NCBI RefSeq assembly: GCF_900106955.1
Contig: NZ_FNNI01000008.1
Coordinates: 123,903 to 187,902 of the forward strand
Source: Aidingimonas halophila
GTDB lineage: Bacteria; Pseudomonadota; Gammaproteobacteria; Pseudomonadales; Halomonadaceae
Reading direction: 5' to 3'
Length of the DNA: 64,000 nt
The position numbers and the translations under genes were made by a program. Positions within the stretch are counted from its first letter, which is position 1; every line of letters starts with the position of its first letter. Below the pieces are notes generated by a model. That model saw only the letters and a list, made by a program, of their open reading frames with translations. It was not told the origin of the DNA and searched no databases. Positions 34,728 through 44,146 of this stretch are shown one piece after another.

Positions 34728-35885
34728 ATGTCTGATACCAGCCAAGCTGCTGCCAACTCCCAGGCAACGAACGGAGCGAACGGCAGATTCGATTTGATAC
34801 GCCTTTTGCTGGAAGGTCGGGCGTTCTTCGCCCTGATCGCGATTATCGTGGTCTTTTCGATACTGTCGCCGTCCTACTTCACGGTGAATAACTTTCTGAC
34901 CATGTCGTCGCATGTGTCGATTTTCGCCTTGCTGTCCCTTGGTATGCTGCTGGTCATTCTCACTGGGGGAATCGATCTGTCCGTTGGTTCGACGATGGCC
35001 TTTGCAGGCGTCTTTGCCGGCTTTCTTCTGCAGGGTGTGCCACTCGAGATATTCGGCGTCGTGCTCTATCCCCCTGTATGGGTGATTGCCATCCTGACCG
35101 GCGCCCTCGGCGCTTTTGTGGGGGCGATCAATGGGGTGCTGGTCGCCTATTTCAAGGTGCCGGCGTTCGTGGCGACGCTGGGTATGCTTTATGTGGCTCG
35201 TGGTGTGGCGTTGCTCATGACGGACGGGCTGACTTACAACAACCTGGGGGGGAGCCCGGAGTTCGGTAACACCGGTTTCGACTGGCTGGGGTTCAATAAG
35301 CTTCTGGGGATTCCCGTGGGCGTGTTGATCATGGCGGTCGTCGCGATCTTGTGCCTGTTGGCGCTTAGTCGGACTCCATTTGGCCGGTGGGTCTATTCCA
35401 CCGGGGGCAATGCGCGTGCTGCTGAACTCTCCGGCGTACCGGTCAAGCGTGTACAGGTGTCGGTATACGTCCTGTCGGGGATCTGTGCGGCGATTGCCGG
35501 ACTGGTGTTGTCCTCGCAGCTCACTTCGGCAGGGCCTACCGCGGGAACAACGTATGAGTTGACGGCCATCGCCGGCGTGGTTATCGGTGGCGCGGCCTTG
35601 ACCGGAGGGCGCGGTACGGTACGTGGAACCCTCCTTGGTGCCTTCGTGATCGGGTTCCTGTCGGACGGGCTGGTCATTGTCGGCGTTTCTTCATACTGGC
35701 AGACGGTATTTACCGGGGCTGTCATCGTTCTCGCCGTTCTGCTCAACGGTATTCAGTACCGTGGAAGGAAGCAACGTGGCGACTCTTCCCAAGACGATTC
35801 CTCTTCCTCACAGCAGGCAACGCCCTCTGCAATGGAGGCTCCTGCCGTGGAAAGCGCAGCCGGTAAGCCGGCATCACAATCATAA
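34728..35885 (+). CDS. Sugar ABC importer permease
   Basis: 385 residues, RbsC family, about ten membrane segments. LLVILTGGIDLSVGSTMAFAG near 80-100, RTPFGRWVYSTGGNARAAELSGV near 215-237 and the EAA-like IAGVVIGGAALTGGRGTVRGTL near 282 are typical. The last ~40 residues are a polar Ser/Gln/Ala-rich tail (from about residue 346) not usual for RbsC, predicted to be cytoplasmic. It forms the inner-membrane pore with the upstream ATPase and downstream binding protein. Confidence 0.93.
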   Translation: MSDTSQAAANSQATNGANGRFDLIRLLLEGRAFFALIAIIVVFSILSPSYFTVNNFLTMSSHVSIFALLSLGMLLVILTGGIDLSVGSTMAFAGVFAGFLLQGVPLEIFGVVLYPPVWVIAILTGALGAFVGAINGVLVAYFKVPAFVATLGMLYVARGVALLMTDGLTYNNLGGSPEFGNTGFDWLGFNKLLGIPVGVLIMAVVAILCLLALSRTPFGRWVYSTGGNARAAELSGVPVKRVQVSVYVLSGICAAIAGLVLSSQLTSAGPTAGTTYELTAIAGVVIGGAALTGGRGTVRGTLLGAFVIGFLSDGLVIVGVSSYWQTVFTGAVIVLAVLLNGIQYRGRKQRGDSSQDDSSSSQQATPSAMEAPAVESAAGKPASQS

Positions 35886-35903
35886 GAGTAAAGGTGATCC
35901 ATT

Positions 35904-36863
35904 ATGTTCATGAACGGAAAGCGCCAGTTGATCGCAACCCTGGCCATAAGTGCATCGCTGTTTGCCGGCGGTGCCATGGCACAGGACGACAAGGGGCTGA
36001 TCTCCATCATCGTCAACGATACCTCGAATCCGTATTGGTTCACCGAGGGGGAGATAGCCGAGGAAACCGCTGAAGATCTTGGTTATGAAGCGGATGTCAG
36101 TGCCCACAAAGGGGACACCAATACCGAGAGTAACCAGGTCGATACGGCAATCACGAACGAGGCCAAAGCGATCATCCTTGATCCTGCCAATGCGGATGGC
36201 TCCATCGGTGCCGTTCGTAAAGCTGTCGATGCCGGTATTCCTGTCTTCACTGTCAATGCGGAGATCAACCAGCAAGACTTGGCCGAGGCGCAGCTCGTTT
36301 CCAACAACGCACAAGGGGCGGCGTTAGGCGCCAGGAAGTGGGTCGAGATTGTCGGCGACTCGGCAGATTACGTTGAACTCGAAGGCGCTCCTTCCGACAA
36401 TAATGCGGCGACCCGCTCCAATGGCTATGAAACGGTTCTCAGCCAGTATCCGGATCTGGAACGCGTTGCCTCGGATGTGGCGAATTGGGATCGCACCGAG
36501 GGCAATAACAAGATGGAAAGCATGCTCCAGTCCAATCCCGATATCGATGCCGTGATCAGCGGTAACGATGAGATGGCGCTCGGAGCCATTGCGGCGTTGA
36601 AAAAGGCCGACAAGCTCGATGACGTCGTGGTCGGCGGTTTCGACGGTAGTCCCGATGCGGTTGAAGCCGTCGAGGCCGGGGAACTGGATTATACTGTGCT
36701 CCAGCCGGTTGCCGTGTTTTCCAAAGCGGCGGTCGAACAAGCGGACAAGTTTATCCGGACTGGCGAAACGGGCGTTTCTAGTGAAAAACAGCTGTTTGAT
36801 TGCGTCCTGATCACCTCGGAAAACGTGGATCAATATACAGATCCGTTCGTCCTTGAGCAGTAA
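35904..36863 (+). CDS. Periplasmic sugar/polyol-binding protein of the ABC importer
   Basis: 319 residues. The signal peptide MNGKRQLIATLAISASLFAGGAMA ends before QDDKG (longer than needed to call). The mature protein has the RbsB-type periplasmic-binding fold: IVNDTSNPYWFTEGEIAEE, KGDTNTESNQVDTAI, AIILDPANADG, ISGNDEMALGAI, VGGFDGSPDAVEAV. ATG 35904 has AAGGTG upstream; ATG 35910 is possible. It is the last gene of the importer unit, before a bidirectional terminator. The ligand is predicted to be a tetritol; pentitols or pentoses are alternatives. Confidence 0.93.
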   Translation: MFMNGKRQLIATLAISASLFAGGAMAQDDKGLISIIVNDTSNPYWFTEGEIAEETAEDLGYEADVSAHKGDTNTESNQVDTAITNEAKAIILDPANADGSIGAVRKAVDAGIPVFTVNAEINQQDLAEAQLVSNNAQGAALGARKWVEIVGDSADYVELEGAPSDNNAATRSNGYETVLSQYPDLERVASDVANWDRTEGNNKMESMLQSNPDIDAVISGNDEMALGAIAALKKADKLDDVVVGGFDGSPDAVEAVEAGELDYTVLQPVAVFSKAAVEQADKFIRTGETGVSSEKQLFDCVLITSENVDQYTDPFVLEQ

Positions 36864-36882
36864 TACCCGGTCGTAGACCGAT

Positions 36883-36911
36883 AAAAAGGGGGCCATTCAG
36901 GCCCCCTTTTT
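36883..36911. terminator. Bidirectional rho-independent terminator
   Basis: AAAAAGGGGGCC-ATTCA-GGCCCCCTTTTT, a perfect 12-bp stem with A- and T-runs on both sides, between the convergent binding-protein gene and tkt copy 2. Confidence 0.95.
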
Positions 36912-36938
36912 ATGATTTGCCCCGTATTCAGAGGACAC

Positions 36939-38930
36939 TCAGTCCAGCAAGGCCCTGGCACGTTCGACGACGTTGTCGACGCGGAAGCCGAAGTGGGCGA
37001 ACAGATCCCCGGCCTTGCCGGATTCGCCGAAGGTGTCCATGGCGATGATGTCACCCTCGGGACCGACATAGCGATACCAGGGCATGGGGTGGGCGGCCTC
37101 GATGGCCAGGCGCCGGGTCACTGACGGTGGCAGCACACTGTTGCGGTAGTCGGCGTCCTGGGCATCGAAGACATCGGTGGCCGGCATCGAGACCACGCGC
37201 ACGGCGCGACCGGCGCTTGCCAGTTCCGCGGCGGTATCCATGGCCAGGCCCACCTCGGAGCCGGTGGCGATCAGGATCAATTCGGGGGTCCCCTCGCTGT
37301 CCTGAAGGATGTAGCCGCCGCGCAGGATGTTGGCCAGCTGCTGCTTGTCCCGCGACTGATGCGGCAGGCCCTGGCGCGACAGCACCAGCGCCGTCGGGCC
37401 GGCCTGGCGCTTGAGCGCGGCATGCCAGGCGGCGGCGGTCTCGACGTCATCCGCCGGCCGCCAGGTCGACAGGTTGGGGGTCGAACGCAAGGTCGCCAGC
37501 TGCTCGATCGGCTGGTGGGTCGGGCCATCCTCGCCGAGCCCGATGGAATCATGGGTGAACACATAGATGGCCTGCTGGCCCATCAGCGCCGCCATGCGCA
37601 CCGAGTTGCGCATGTACTCCATGAAGATCAGGAAGGTCGCGGCGTAGGGAATGAACCCGCCGTGCAGGGCGATGCCGTTGGTGATGGCCCCCATGCCGAA
37701 TTCGCGCACCCCGTAGTGCAGGTAGTTGCCCGAAGCGTCCTCGCGGGAGATCGCCCTGGCCCCGTCCCAGACGGTCAGGTTCGACGGAGCCAGGTCGGCA
37801 CTGCCGCCGAACAGTTCCGGCAACTGCGGGCCCAGGGTGTTGAGGCAGGCCAATGAGGCCTTGCGCGAGGCGGTATCGCCGCCGTCGGCCTGGGTCGCCT
37901 CGATCAGCGCTTCGCTGCCCAGGTCCACCGGCAACTCGCCATCCAGCCGACGTTGCAGCTCTCTGGCCTGCTCGGGATAGGCCTCGGCATAGCGGGCGAA
38001 ACGGGCCTGCCAGTCGGCTTCACGCTGCTCGCCGCGGGCCGTGGCATCCCAGCCCTGATACAGCGCCTCCGGAACATGGAAGGGCGCATGCGGCCAGTCG
38101 AGCCGCTCGCGGGCCGCCGCCACCTCCTCGTCACCCAACGCCGCCCCGTGGCAGGCCTCGGTGCCCTGCTTGTTGGGCGCGCCGAAGCCGATCACGGTCC
38201 GGCAGACGATCAGCGACGGCCGATCGTCATGCTGACGGGCCAGCTCGATCGCCGCCTTGACCTCGTCCGGATCGTGGCCGTCCACTGCCGGCACCACATG
38301 CCAGCCATAGGCCTCGAAGCGCCTGGCGGTATCGTCGGTGAACCAGGCCTCGACCTCGCCATCGATGGAAATGCCGTTGTCATCGTAGAAGGTGATCAGT
38401 TTCCCCAGCCCCAGGGTGCCGGCCAGCGAGCTCACCTCATGGGAAATGCCCTCCATCAGGCAGCCGTCGCCGACGAAACAGTAGGTGTAATGGTCGATGA
38501 TGGCATGCCCGGGCTGGTTGAACTGGGCCGCCAGGGTCTTCTCGGCGATGGCCATGCCGACGGCATTGGCCAGTCCCTGGCCGAGCGGCCCGGTAGTGGT
38601 CTCCACGCCCGGCGTGTAGCCGAACTCCGGATGGCCCGGTGTCCTGGAGTGCAGCTGGCGAAAGTGCTGCAGGTCCTCGAGGCTGACGCCATAGCCGGTC
38701 AGGTGGAGCAGGGAATAGAGCAGCATCGAGCCATGGCCGTTGGAGAGCACGAAGCGATCGCGGTTGGGCCAGTCGGGGTTGGCGGGGTTGTGCTGGAGGT
38801 AATCGTTCCACAGCACTTCGGCGATGTCGGCCATGCCCATGGGGGCACCGGGGTGGCCGGAGTTGGCCTTCTGGACGGCGTCCATGGACAGGGCCCGAAT
38901 GGCGTTGGCCAGTTCGAAACGGGATGGCAT
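36939..38930 (-). CDS. tkt: Transketolase, copy 2 (beside metK)
   Basis: 663 residues from ATG 38930, preceded by GAGGAG at good spacing. All transketolase motifs of copy 1 are present ([32 protein letters not shown]). It differs from copy 1 by about four residues (Glu6, Thr for Ala in [12 protein letters not shown], and the ending RALLD instead of KALLS). The tkt-metK divergence is a common gammaproteobacterial arrangement, so this is probably the original housekeeping gene. It stands alone on its strand, with a terminator on its 3' side. Confidence 0.96.
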   Translation of the reverse strand: MPSRFELANAIRALSMDAVQKANSGHPGAPMGMADIAEVLWNDYLQHNPANPDWPNRDRFVLSNGHGSMLLYSLLHLTGYGVSLEDLQHFRQLHSRTPGHPEFGYTPGVETTTGPLGQGLANAVGMAIAEKTLAAQFNQPGHAIIDHYTYCFVGDGCLMEGISHEVSSLAGTLGLGKLITFYDDNGISIDGEVEAWFTDDTARRFEAYGWHVVPAVDGHDPDEVKAAIELARQHDDRPSLIVCRTVIGFGAPNKQGTEACHGAALGDEEVAAARERLDWPHAPFHVPEALYQGWDATARGEQREADWQARFARYAEAYPEQARELQRRLDGELPVDLGSEALIEATQADGGDTASRKASLACLNTLGPQLPELFGGSADLAPSNLTVWDGARAISREDASGNYLHYGVREFGMGAITNGIALHGGFIPYAATFLIFMEYMRNSVRMAALMGQQAIYVFTHDSIGLGEDGPTHQPIEQLATLRSTPNLSTWRPADDVETAAAWHAALKRQAGPTALVLSRQGLPHQSRDKQQLANILRGGYILQDSEGTPELILIATGSEVGLAMDTAAELASAGRAVRVVSMPATDVFDAQDADYRNSVLPPSVTRRLAIEAAHPMPWYRYVGPEGDIIAMDTFGESGKAGDLFAHFGFRVDNVVERARALLD
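37399..38879. repeat. Near-identical direct repeat inside tkt copy 2 (pair with 24694-26174)
   Basis: Second copy of the 1481-bp stretch described at 24694-26174, same orientation, start-to-start distance 12705 bp. Recombination between the two would delete or duplicate the intervening dhaKL - tal - rpiB - sorC - eltD - ABC importer block while leaving one intact tkt. Confidence 0.8.
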
Positions 38931-39277
38931 TGCGTAGCTCCTCGCCTGCAGCAAACGTAATATCAGCAGTGCGGCGATCGGTGGCGCTCTGGCAACCCCC
39001 GCCGGCACGATCTTCTGGCTGGGAAGTGTCGCGTAAACGGCGACACCGTTGAATCGAAGCGCCTATTGTCGCCGACTTGACCTTCTGCATCAAATCATGA
39101 TGCGTGTTCTTCGGGTCAATCAGGTGAGATTCTAGGAACCGGCGCCAGCAGCGTGTAAAATCCCACTCCCAACCCTATCTCGGGCTGTCGTGGCGCCACG
39201 AGTGGTGATTGTCGAGGCGCTTGTGTTCCCTTCTTGATCCGCATCTAGCGGGCAAGAGCCAGACGGTCGATAACGCT
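38931..39277. promoter_or_regulatory. Divergent tkt - metK intergenic region
   Basis: 347 bp with no gene. GTGTCGC (39026-39032) and GCGACAC (39040-39046) form a 7-bp hairpin about 96-116 bp before the tkt start, and AAATCATGATGCG follows near 39092. I found no SAM riboswitch-like structure upstream of metK and could not assign promoters with confidence. Confidence 0.35.
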
Positions 39278-40498
39278 ATGAGCGATTATTCCCTGTTTAC
39301 TTCCGAATCCGTGTCCGAAGGTCATCCGGACAAGATCGCCGACCAGATTTCCGATGCCGTGCTCGATGCCATCATCGCACGTGACAAGCAGGCGCGCGTG
39401 GCGTGCGAGACACTGGTCAAGACCGGTGTGGCAATCGTTGCCGGCGAGATCACGACCAGCGCCTGGGTCGACCTCGAAGAGTTGGTGCGTCAGGTGATCC
39501 GGGATATCGGGTATACTTCATCGGATGTCGGTTTCGATGGCGAGACGTGTGGTGTGCTCAACTTGATCGGCAAGCAGAGTGTCGACATCGCTCAGGGTGT
39601 CGACCGTAGCAAGCCCGAAGACCAGGGCGCCGGTGATCAAGGGTTGATGTTCGGTTATGCGACCAATGAAACCGAGTCCTATATGCCGGCGCCGATTCAT
39701 TATGCGCATCGCCTGGTCGAACGACAGGCCGAACTGCGCAAGAACGGCATGCTGCCCTGGTTGCGCCCCGATGCCAAGAGTCAGGTCACTTTCCGTTATG
39801 ACGACGACGGCAAGCCGGTGGCCGTGGACGCAGTAGTGCTATCGACCCAGCATGATCCGTCGATCGACCAGGACCAGCTGCGCACCATGGTCAAGCGCGA
39901 GATCATCGAGACAGTGCTGCCTGCCGAGTGGCTGACGGCGAGCACCAAATACCATATCAACCCGACCGGCAAGTTCGTGATCGGCGGTCCGGTGGGTGAT
40001 TGTGGCCTGACAGGGCGCAAGATCATCGTCGATACGTACGGCGGTATGGCGCGCCACGGAGGCGGCGCCTTCTCGGGCAAGGACCCCTCGAAAGTGGACC
40101 GCAGCGCGACCTATGCAGGCCGTTACGTGGCCAAGAACATTGTGGCCGCAGGGCTTGCCGATAAATGCGAGATTCAGGTGTCGTATGCCATCGGCGTCGC
40201 CGAGCCGACCTCGGTATCGATCAATACCTTCGGCACCGGCAAGGTCGGGGATGACCGCATCATCGAGTTGGTGCGCGAACACTTCGACCTGCGTCCCAAT
40301 GCCATTACCCGGATGCTTGATCTGTTACATCCCATGTATCAACTGACAGCGTCGTATGGTCACTTCGGCCGGGAGCCGTTTGAGACGACTTATACGTGGA
40401 GCGATGTCAACGGGGAGAAGCACACCGAGACCTTCACTGCGTTCCCGTGGGAGCGGACTGACAAGGTGCAAGCACTGAAAGATGCTGCGGGAGTGTGA
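39278..40498 (+). CDS. metK: S-adenosylmethionine synthetase
   Basis: 406 residues from ATG 39278 ([19 protein letters not shown]), giving the family N-terminus; the frame is open to 39209 but the extension is not conserved. [15 protein letters not shown] near 116-130 and [17 protein letters not shown] near 262-278 are the two MetK signatures. It makes S-adenosylmethionine from methionine and ATP in the cytoplasm. It is followed by an SAH riboswitch and ahcY, so the methyl cycle genes are grouped. Confidence 0.97.
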   Translation: MSDYSLFTSESVSEGHPDKIADQISDAVLDAIIARDKQARVACETLVKTGVAIVAGEITTSAWVDLEELVRQVIRDIGYTSSDVGFDGETCGVLNLIGKQSVDIAQGVDRSKPEDQGAGDQGLMFGYATNETESYMPAPIHYAHRLVERQAELRKNGMLPWLRPDAKSQVTFRYDDDGKPVAVDAVVLSTQHDPSIDQDQLRTMVKREIIETVLPAEWLTASTKYHINPTGKFVIGGPVGDCGLTGRKIIVDTYGGMARHGGGAFSGKDPSKVDRSATYAGRYVAKNIVAAGLADKCEIQVSYAIGVAEPTSVSINTFGTGKVGDDRIIELVREHFDLRPNAITRMLDLLHPMYQLTASYGHFGREPFETTYTWSDVNGEKHTETFTAFPWERTDKVQALKDAAGV

Positions 40499-40580
40499 TG
40501 GCTCCCCGGCTCGAGAGATGAATGGCGGTGTATCGGCAATCGATGAGGTTGCAGTGGATACACGGCATCGATACTGGCCG

Positions 40581-40664
40581 TTCGAGGGGCGCTGCAGTTC
40601 TGGCGACATGGCAATGTTGCGAGAGCGAGGCTCGAATGGACTCAATCAATGAATAACGGCGCCC
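40581..40664 (+). promoter_or_regulatory. S-adenosylhomocysteine (SAH) riboswitch before ahcY
   Basis: Stem TTCGAG (40581-40586) / CTCGAA (40631-40636), the conserved GAGGGGCGCTGCAG and GCGAGGCTCGAATGG blocks, and a pseudoknot between GGGCGC (40587-40592) and GCGCCC (40659-40664) after AATAACG. These match the SAH riboswitch consensus in order and spacing. It ends 22 bp before the ahcY start. SAH binding should turn ahcY expression on. Confidence 0.88.
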
Positions 40665-40686
40665 ATTCCTGATCAGGAGTGGAAAC

Positions 40687-42096
40687 ATGAGTCAATTGGC
40701 TTCCGCCGATACGATGGCCCCGGATTACCGTGTGGCCGATATCTCGCTGGCCGAACTCGGGCGTCGCGAGATTCGCATTGCCGAAACGGAAATGCCGGCG
40801 TTGATGAAGATTCGTGAGAAGTATCGTCAGCAGCAGCCTCTCAAAGAGGCACGTATTGCCGGCTGCATTCACATGACGATCCAGACAGCCGTGCTGATCG
40901 AGACCCTGGTCGAGCTCGGTGCCAGTGTGCGCTGGTCGTCTTGCAACATCTTCTCGACTCAGGATCATGCGGCTGCCGCGATCGCCGATGCCGGCATTCC
41001 GGTGTTCGCCTGGAAAGGGGAAACTGAAGAAGAGTTCTGGTGGTGCATTGAGCAGACCGTATCAGGCCCAGAGGGCTGGAAACCCAACATGGTGCTCGAT
41101 GACGGTGGAGACCTGACACAATTGCTGCATGACAAGCATCCCGAATTGCTCGATGCAATTCACGGCATCAGCGAAGAAACCACGACCGGGGTTCACCGTC
41201 TGCACGACATGCTGCGTGACGGATCGCTCAAGGTGCCGGCTATCAACGTCAATGATGCGGTCACCAAATCCAAAAACGATAATAAATACGGCTGCCGCCA
41301 TAGCCTTAACGATGCCATCAAGCGTGGTCTTGATCATCTGATGGCAGGCAAGCAGGCGTTGGTGGTCGGTTATGGTGACGTCGGCAAGGGGTCGGCGGCG
41401 TCGTTGCGTCAGGAAGGCATGATCGTCAAGGTGACCGAGATCGATCCGATCTGTGCAATGCAGGCCTGCATGGACGGCTTTGAAGTGGTCTCTCCCTATC
41501 GTGATGGGATCAATCAGGGGATGGAAAGCATCGATGCCGACCTGATGGGCAAGATCGACCTGGTCGTGACGACGACCGGTAACGTCAATGCCTGCGATGC
41601 ACCTATGTTGCAGACGCTCAAGAAAGGCGCGGTCGTCTGCAACATTGGCCACTTCGACAATGAGATCGATACCGCCTTCATGCGCGAGCAGTGGCATTGG
41701 GAAGAGATCAAGCCGCAGGTCCACAAGGTGTATCGGGACAGCACGCCGGGAGACTACAGTCCGGATAGCGACGATTATCTACTGTTGTTGTCCGAAGGGC
41801 GTCTGGTCAACCTGGGGAATGCTACCGGCCATCCTTCACGCATCATGGACGGCTCCTTTGCCAACCAGGTCCTGGCACAGATTCACCTGTACGAACGTCG
41901 CTTCGCTGATCTGCCGGCAGCGGAGAAGGCGAAAGCGGTCACGCTGTCCGTGCTTCCCAAGCATCTCGATGAAGAGGTGGCCCGCTATATGGTGGAAGGG
42001 TTCGGTGGCGTGATCACGAAGATGACACCGGATCAGTCCGAATATACCGGTGTACCACTGGAAGGTCCCTACAAGACCGACGAGTATCGTTACTGA
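40687..42096 (+). CDS. ahcY: Adenosylhomocysteinase (SAH hydrolase)
   Basis: 469 residues. [20 protein letters not shown] near 59-78, [17 protein letters not shown] near 86, [18 protein letters not shown] (NAD-binding, about 226-243) and the C-terminal YKTDEYRY, which closes over NAD, are diagnostic. It splits SAH to homocysteine and adenosine, relieving methyltransferase inhibition. AGGAG precedes the ATG. It is under a riboswitch that senses its own substrate. Its stop overlaps the convergent gene by 7 bp. Confidence 0.98.
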   Translation: MSQLASADTMAPDYRVADISLAELGRREIRIAETEMPALMKIREKYRQQQPLKEARIAGCIHMTIQTAVLIETLVELGASVRWSSCNIFSTQDHAAAAIADAGIPVFAWKGETEEEFWWCIEQTVSGPEGWKPNMVLDDGGDLTQLLHDKHPELLDAIHGISEETTTGVHRLHDMLRDGSLKVPAINVNDAVTKSKNDNKYGCRHSLNDAIKRGLDHLMAGKQALVVGYGDVGKGSAASLRQEGMIVKVTEIDPICAMQACMDGFEVVSPYRDGINQGMESIDADLMGKIDLVVTTTGNVNACDAPMLQTLKKGAVVCNIGHFDNEIDTAFMREQWHWEEIKPQVHKVYRDSTPGDYSPDSDDYLLLLSEGRLVNLGNATGHPSRIMDGSFANQVLAQIHLYERRFADLPAAEKAKAVTLSVLPKHLDEEVARYMVEGFGGVITKMTPDQSEYTGVPLEGPYKTDEYRY

Positions 42097-42551
42097 ACGA
42101 AGGCCAGAAAACGTCCGGCTCCCAAGGTTGCCAGCCATAATAGCAACGACGCGGTGCCGGCTCTGGCTAGAAAGGCGGCCGAGGCCCCGGTGAGACCGGG
42201 GCCGAGGTTGAGAACCAGGGCATTGATCAGTGCCAGGCCGATACACACCAGTTTGAGTTGAAACAACGGCATGGCGGCGTAATCGACTGGGTCGGCCAGG
42301 AAAAGCAGTCCCCCCATGGCCATAGCCACCACCAGGCCGATGATGGCGATCGGTTGTAGTAACCCGGCCAGCTCGTGGGGTTCGATACCGCGGCGCCACC
42401 CCATCAATCGCAAGTCCAGCGGTACGATGGCCCCCACCAAAAGAGCAATACCCAACACATGCAGGGTGTTGACGATGGCGTAGCCCCAACGCGACAAGCG
42501 TATCCATTCCGCCAGCGTTGTTTGCGCCAGTAGTTCGAGCAATCCTGTCAC
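42090..42551 (-). CDS. DUF6644-like integral membrane protein
   Basis: 153 residues with about four hydrophobic segments. [24 protein letters not shown] near the N-terminus and [11 protein letters not shown] near 46 resemble small membrane proteins annotated DUF6644. Two His/Arg-bearing helices could bind haem, but nothing proves it. It is coupled to the upstream secreted protein gene (adjacent, no gap), and such pairs commonly occur together. No known function. Confidence 0.7.
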   Translation of the reverse strand: MTGLLELLAQTTLAEWIRLSRWGYAIVNTLHVLGIALLVGAIVPLDLRLMGWRRGIEPHELAGLLQPIAIIGLVVAMAMGGLLFLADPVDYAAMPLFQLKLVCIGLALINALVLNLGPGLTGASAAFLARAGTASLLLWLATLGAGRFLAFVQ

Positions 42552-42914
42552 TCAAATACGATCCGGATAGAGCACATAGTGCTGGTCGTCGATCCACAGT
42601 TGCTCCGCCTTGAGCAGGTGCTCTCCGGAATGCTCTCCCGAGACCCGGATCTCGACACCGGTAGCGAGATCACCCTCTGCCAGCCCGGCTCTTTCGTTAC
42701 GCCAGGGCTGGCCAACCTCGACCGTCCAGGCGGTGCCTTCGACATCCAGGACCAATTCGCCATGTGGATTGCCGAGTTCGACGTCGACGACTTCACCTGA
42801 CAATTCGATGGTATCGCCACCGGTCCAGCCATGATGCGCATGTGCTGGTATCCCGAGCAGCAGGCTGAAGAGAGCGCAGAGTGTGAAAATGGAAATCTGT
42901 CGGCACTGTCTCAT
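42552..42914 (-). CDS. DUF6152-like small exported protein
   Basis: 120 residues from ATG 42914 (AGGGG upstream; a GTG at 42923 is less likely). A signal peptide ends at GIPAHA, then mature HHGWTGGDTIELSGEVVDVELGNPHGELVLDVEG and WRNERAGL, the pattern of DUF6152 proteins. A His-rich start (AHHGW) could bind metal. It is directly followed by the DUF6644-like membrane gene. Function unknown; the pair may be an extracytoplasmic redox or copper-related unit, but this is only a guess. Confidence 0.7.
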   Translation of the reverse strand: MRQCRQISIFTLCALFSLLLGIPAHAHHGWTGGDTIELSGEVVDVELGNPHGELVLDVEGTAWTVEVGQPWRNERAGLAEGDLATGVEIRVSGEHSGEHLLKAEQLWIDDQHYVLYPDRI

Positions 42915-42994
42915 GGCATGCACCCCTGAGAGAACGGAGACTCTAACAATCTAGAACGACCGGCCCTGGCTGCAAAGCAAAAAATGCCCGCACG

Positions 42995-43927
42995 CTATCC
43001 CACCAGCCGTGACAGTGTCTGAAGGTAGATGGGGACCACCAAAGGGGCTGCCAGTGTCGTCACGAGCACCGCTATCGCGCCCTTCTCGGGACGAATCTCC
43101 AGTTCCATGGCCACGACGACGACATTGGCTGCCATGGGCACGACACCCAACAGCAGCAGCGTGGTCTGCAAATGCTCACTGATACCGAACGGCTGCAAAA
43201 CCAGCACTGCAATCAGGCTGACCAGAGGCCACAAAAGAAAACGCGCTGCCACACATGCGGTAATGAAACGGGCATCCCACTGCCGGATGGCAACATTCCC
43301 CAGTGTCATTCCGATGATCATCATGCCGAGCAGCGTGTAGGTGGATGGAAAGACTTCCATTCCATCCAGCACAGCCTCAGGTATGTCGATCTGCAGTGCG
43401 CTTGCCAGCAAGGCGGCAAGGAAGGCATAGATCAAGGGCAGTCTGACGATTCTTGTCAGGCTCTGACGAACCGAGAAGCGGCCGCGTGCACTGATATAGA
43501 AGCCAACGGTGAACTCATAGAGTGTAATGCCGAGCAGGCTGAACAGATAGAGGGTGACCCCTTCGGGGGGGAGTAACACCATGGCAATCGGCAGTCCGAA
43601 ATAGCCGGTATTCCCTGTGCCCGCGGAAAAAGCCAGCAGGGCGGCTTCCTGCGGGGCAAACCAGTGGCGAGTCAGATATTGCGTGAGTAGTCCGATCAGG
43701 CTGGCGGTGATGAAGAGCCCCAACGTCAAAAGTAGATAATCGACTGTCGGCCCCCCGAGTGTCAGGCTACGAAAGAAGGTCAGTGGCGCGATGATATAGA
43801 CCAGCAACGTGGCGATGGGACGAGGGTCGATGGACAGGCGCTTGGTGCATAGCCAACCGAGGCCGACAAAAGCGAGTAGCGTCCATAGTGGTACCAGAAG
43901 CGTGGTGCTGAAATCGGATTCGGCCAT
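42995..43927 (-). CDS. AEC-family (auxin efflux carrier-like) transporter
   Basis: 310 residues, ten hydrophobic segments in two five-helix halves. FSAGTGNTGYFGLPIAMVLL near 105-124 and the late GVVPMAANVVVVAMELE near 262-278 are the conserved family blocks. Bacterial members carry malate, malonate or other carboxylates; the substrate here is unknown. It is divergent from metF with 219 bp between. Confidence 0.88.
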   Translation of the reverse strand: MAESDFSTTLLVPLWTLLAFVGLGWLCTKRLSIDPRPIATLLVYIIAPLTFFRSLTLGGPTVDYLLLTLGLFITASLIGLLTQYLTRHWFAPQEAALLAFSAGTGNTGYFGLPIAMVLLPPEGVTLYLFSLLGITLYEFTVGFYISARGRFSVRQSLTRIVRLPLIYAFLAALLASALQIDIPEAVLDGMEVFPSTYTLLGMMIIGMTLGNVAIRQWDARFITACVAARFLLWPLVSLIAVLVLQPFGISEHLQTTLLLLGVVPMAANVVVVAMELEIRPEKGAIAVLVTTLAAPLVVPIYLQTLSRLVG

Positions 43928-44146
43928 GGCGTCTCGTCCCTGAAAGAAATGCTGATCTTGCCTGTTCCGGATAATACTGACAGGTCGCGAGAGGATCGCA
44001 ACTTGATGAAAATCGAAGATCCGGCGGGGAAACTTTCATTGGTGATTCGGGTCGGGAATCGGCAAAATGCCTGCCTGTAAACGTCCGTGCTGTATTGTCG
44101 GTCCGTTTCCTGAACAAGCAATAGGGCACCGAAGAGAGTAGCGTCA

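Noticed and set aside
24234..38930. Composite transposon bounded by the tkt repeats
   Set aside because: The repeats are intact metabolic genes; no transposase, inverted terminal repeats or target-site duplications were seen.
39046..39277. SAM riboswitch upstream of metK
   Set aside because: No SAM-I, SAM-II or SAM/SAH-like conserved core could be recognised; only ordinary short repeats are present.
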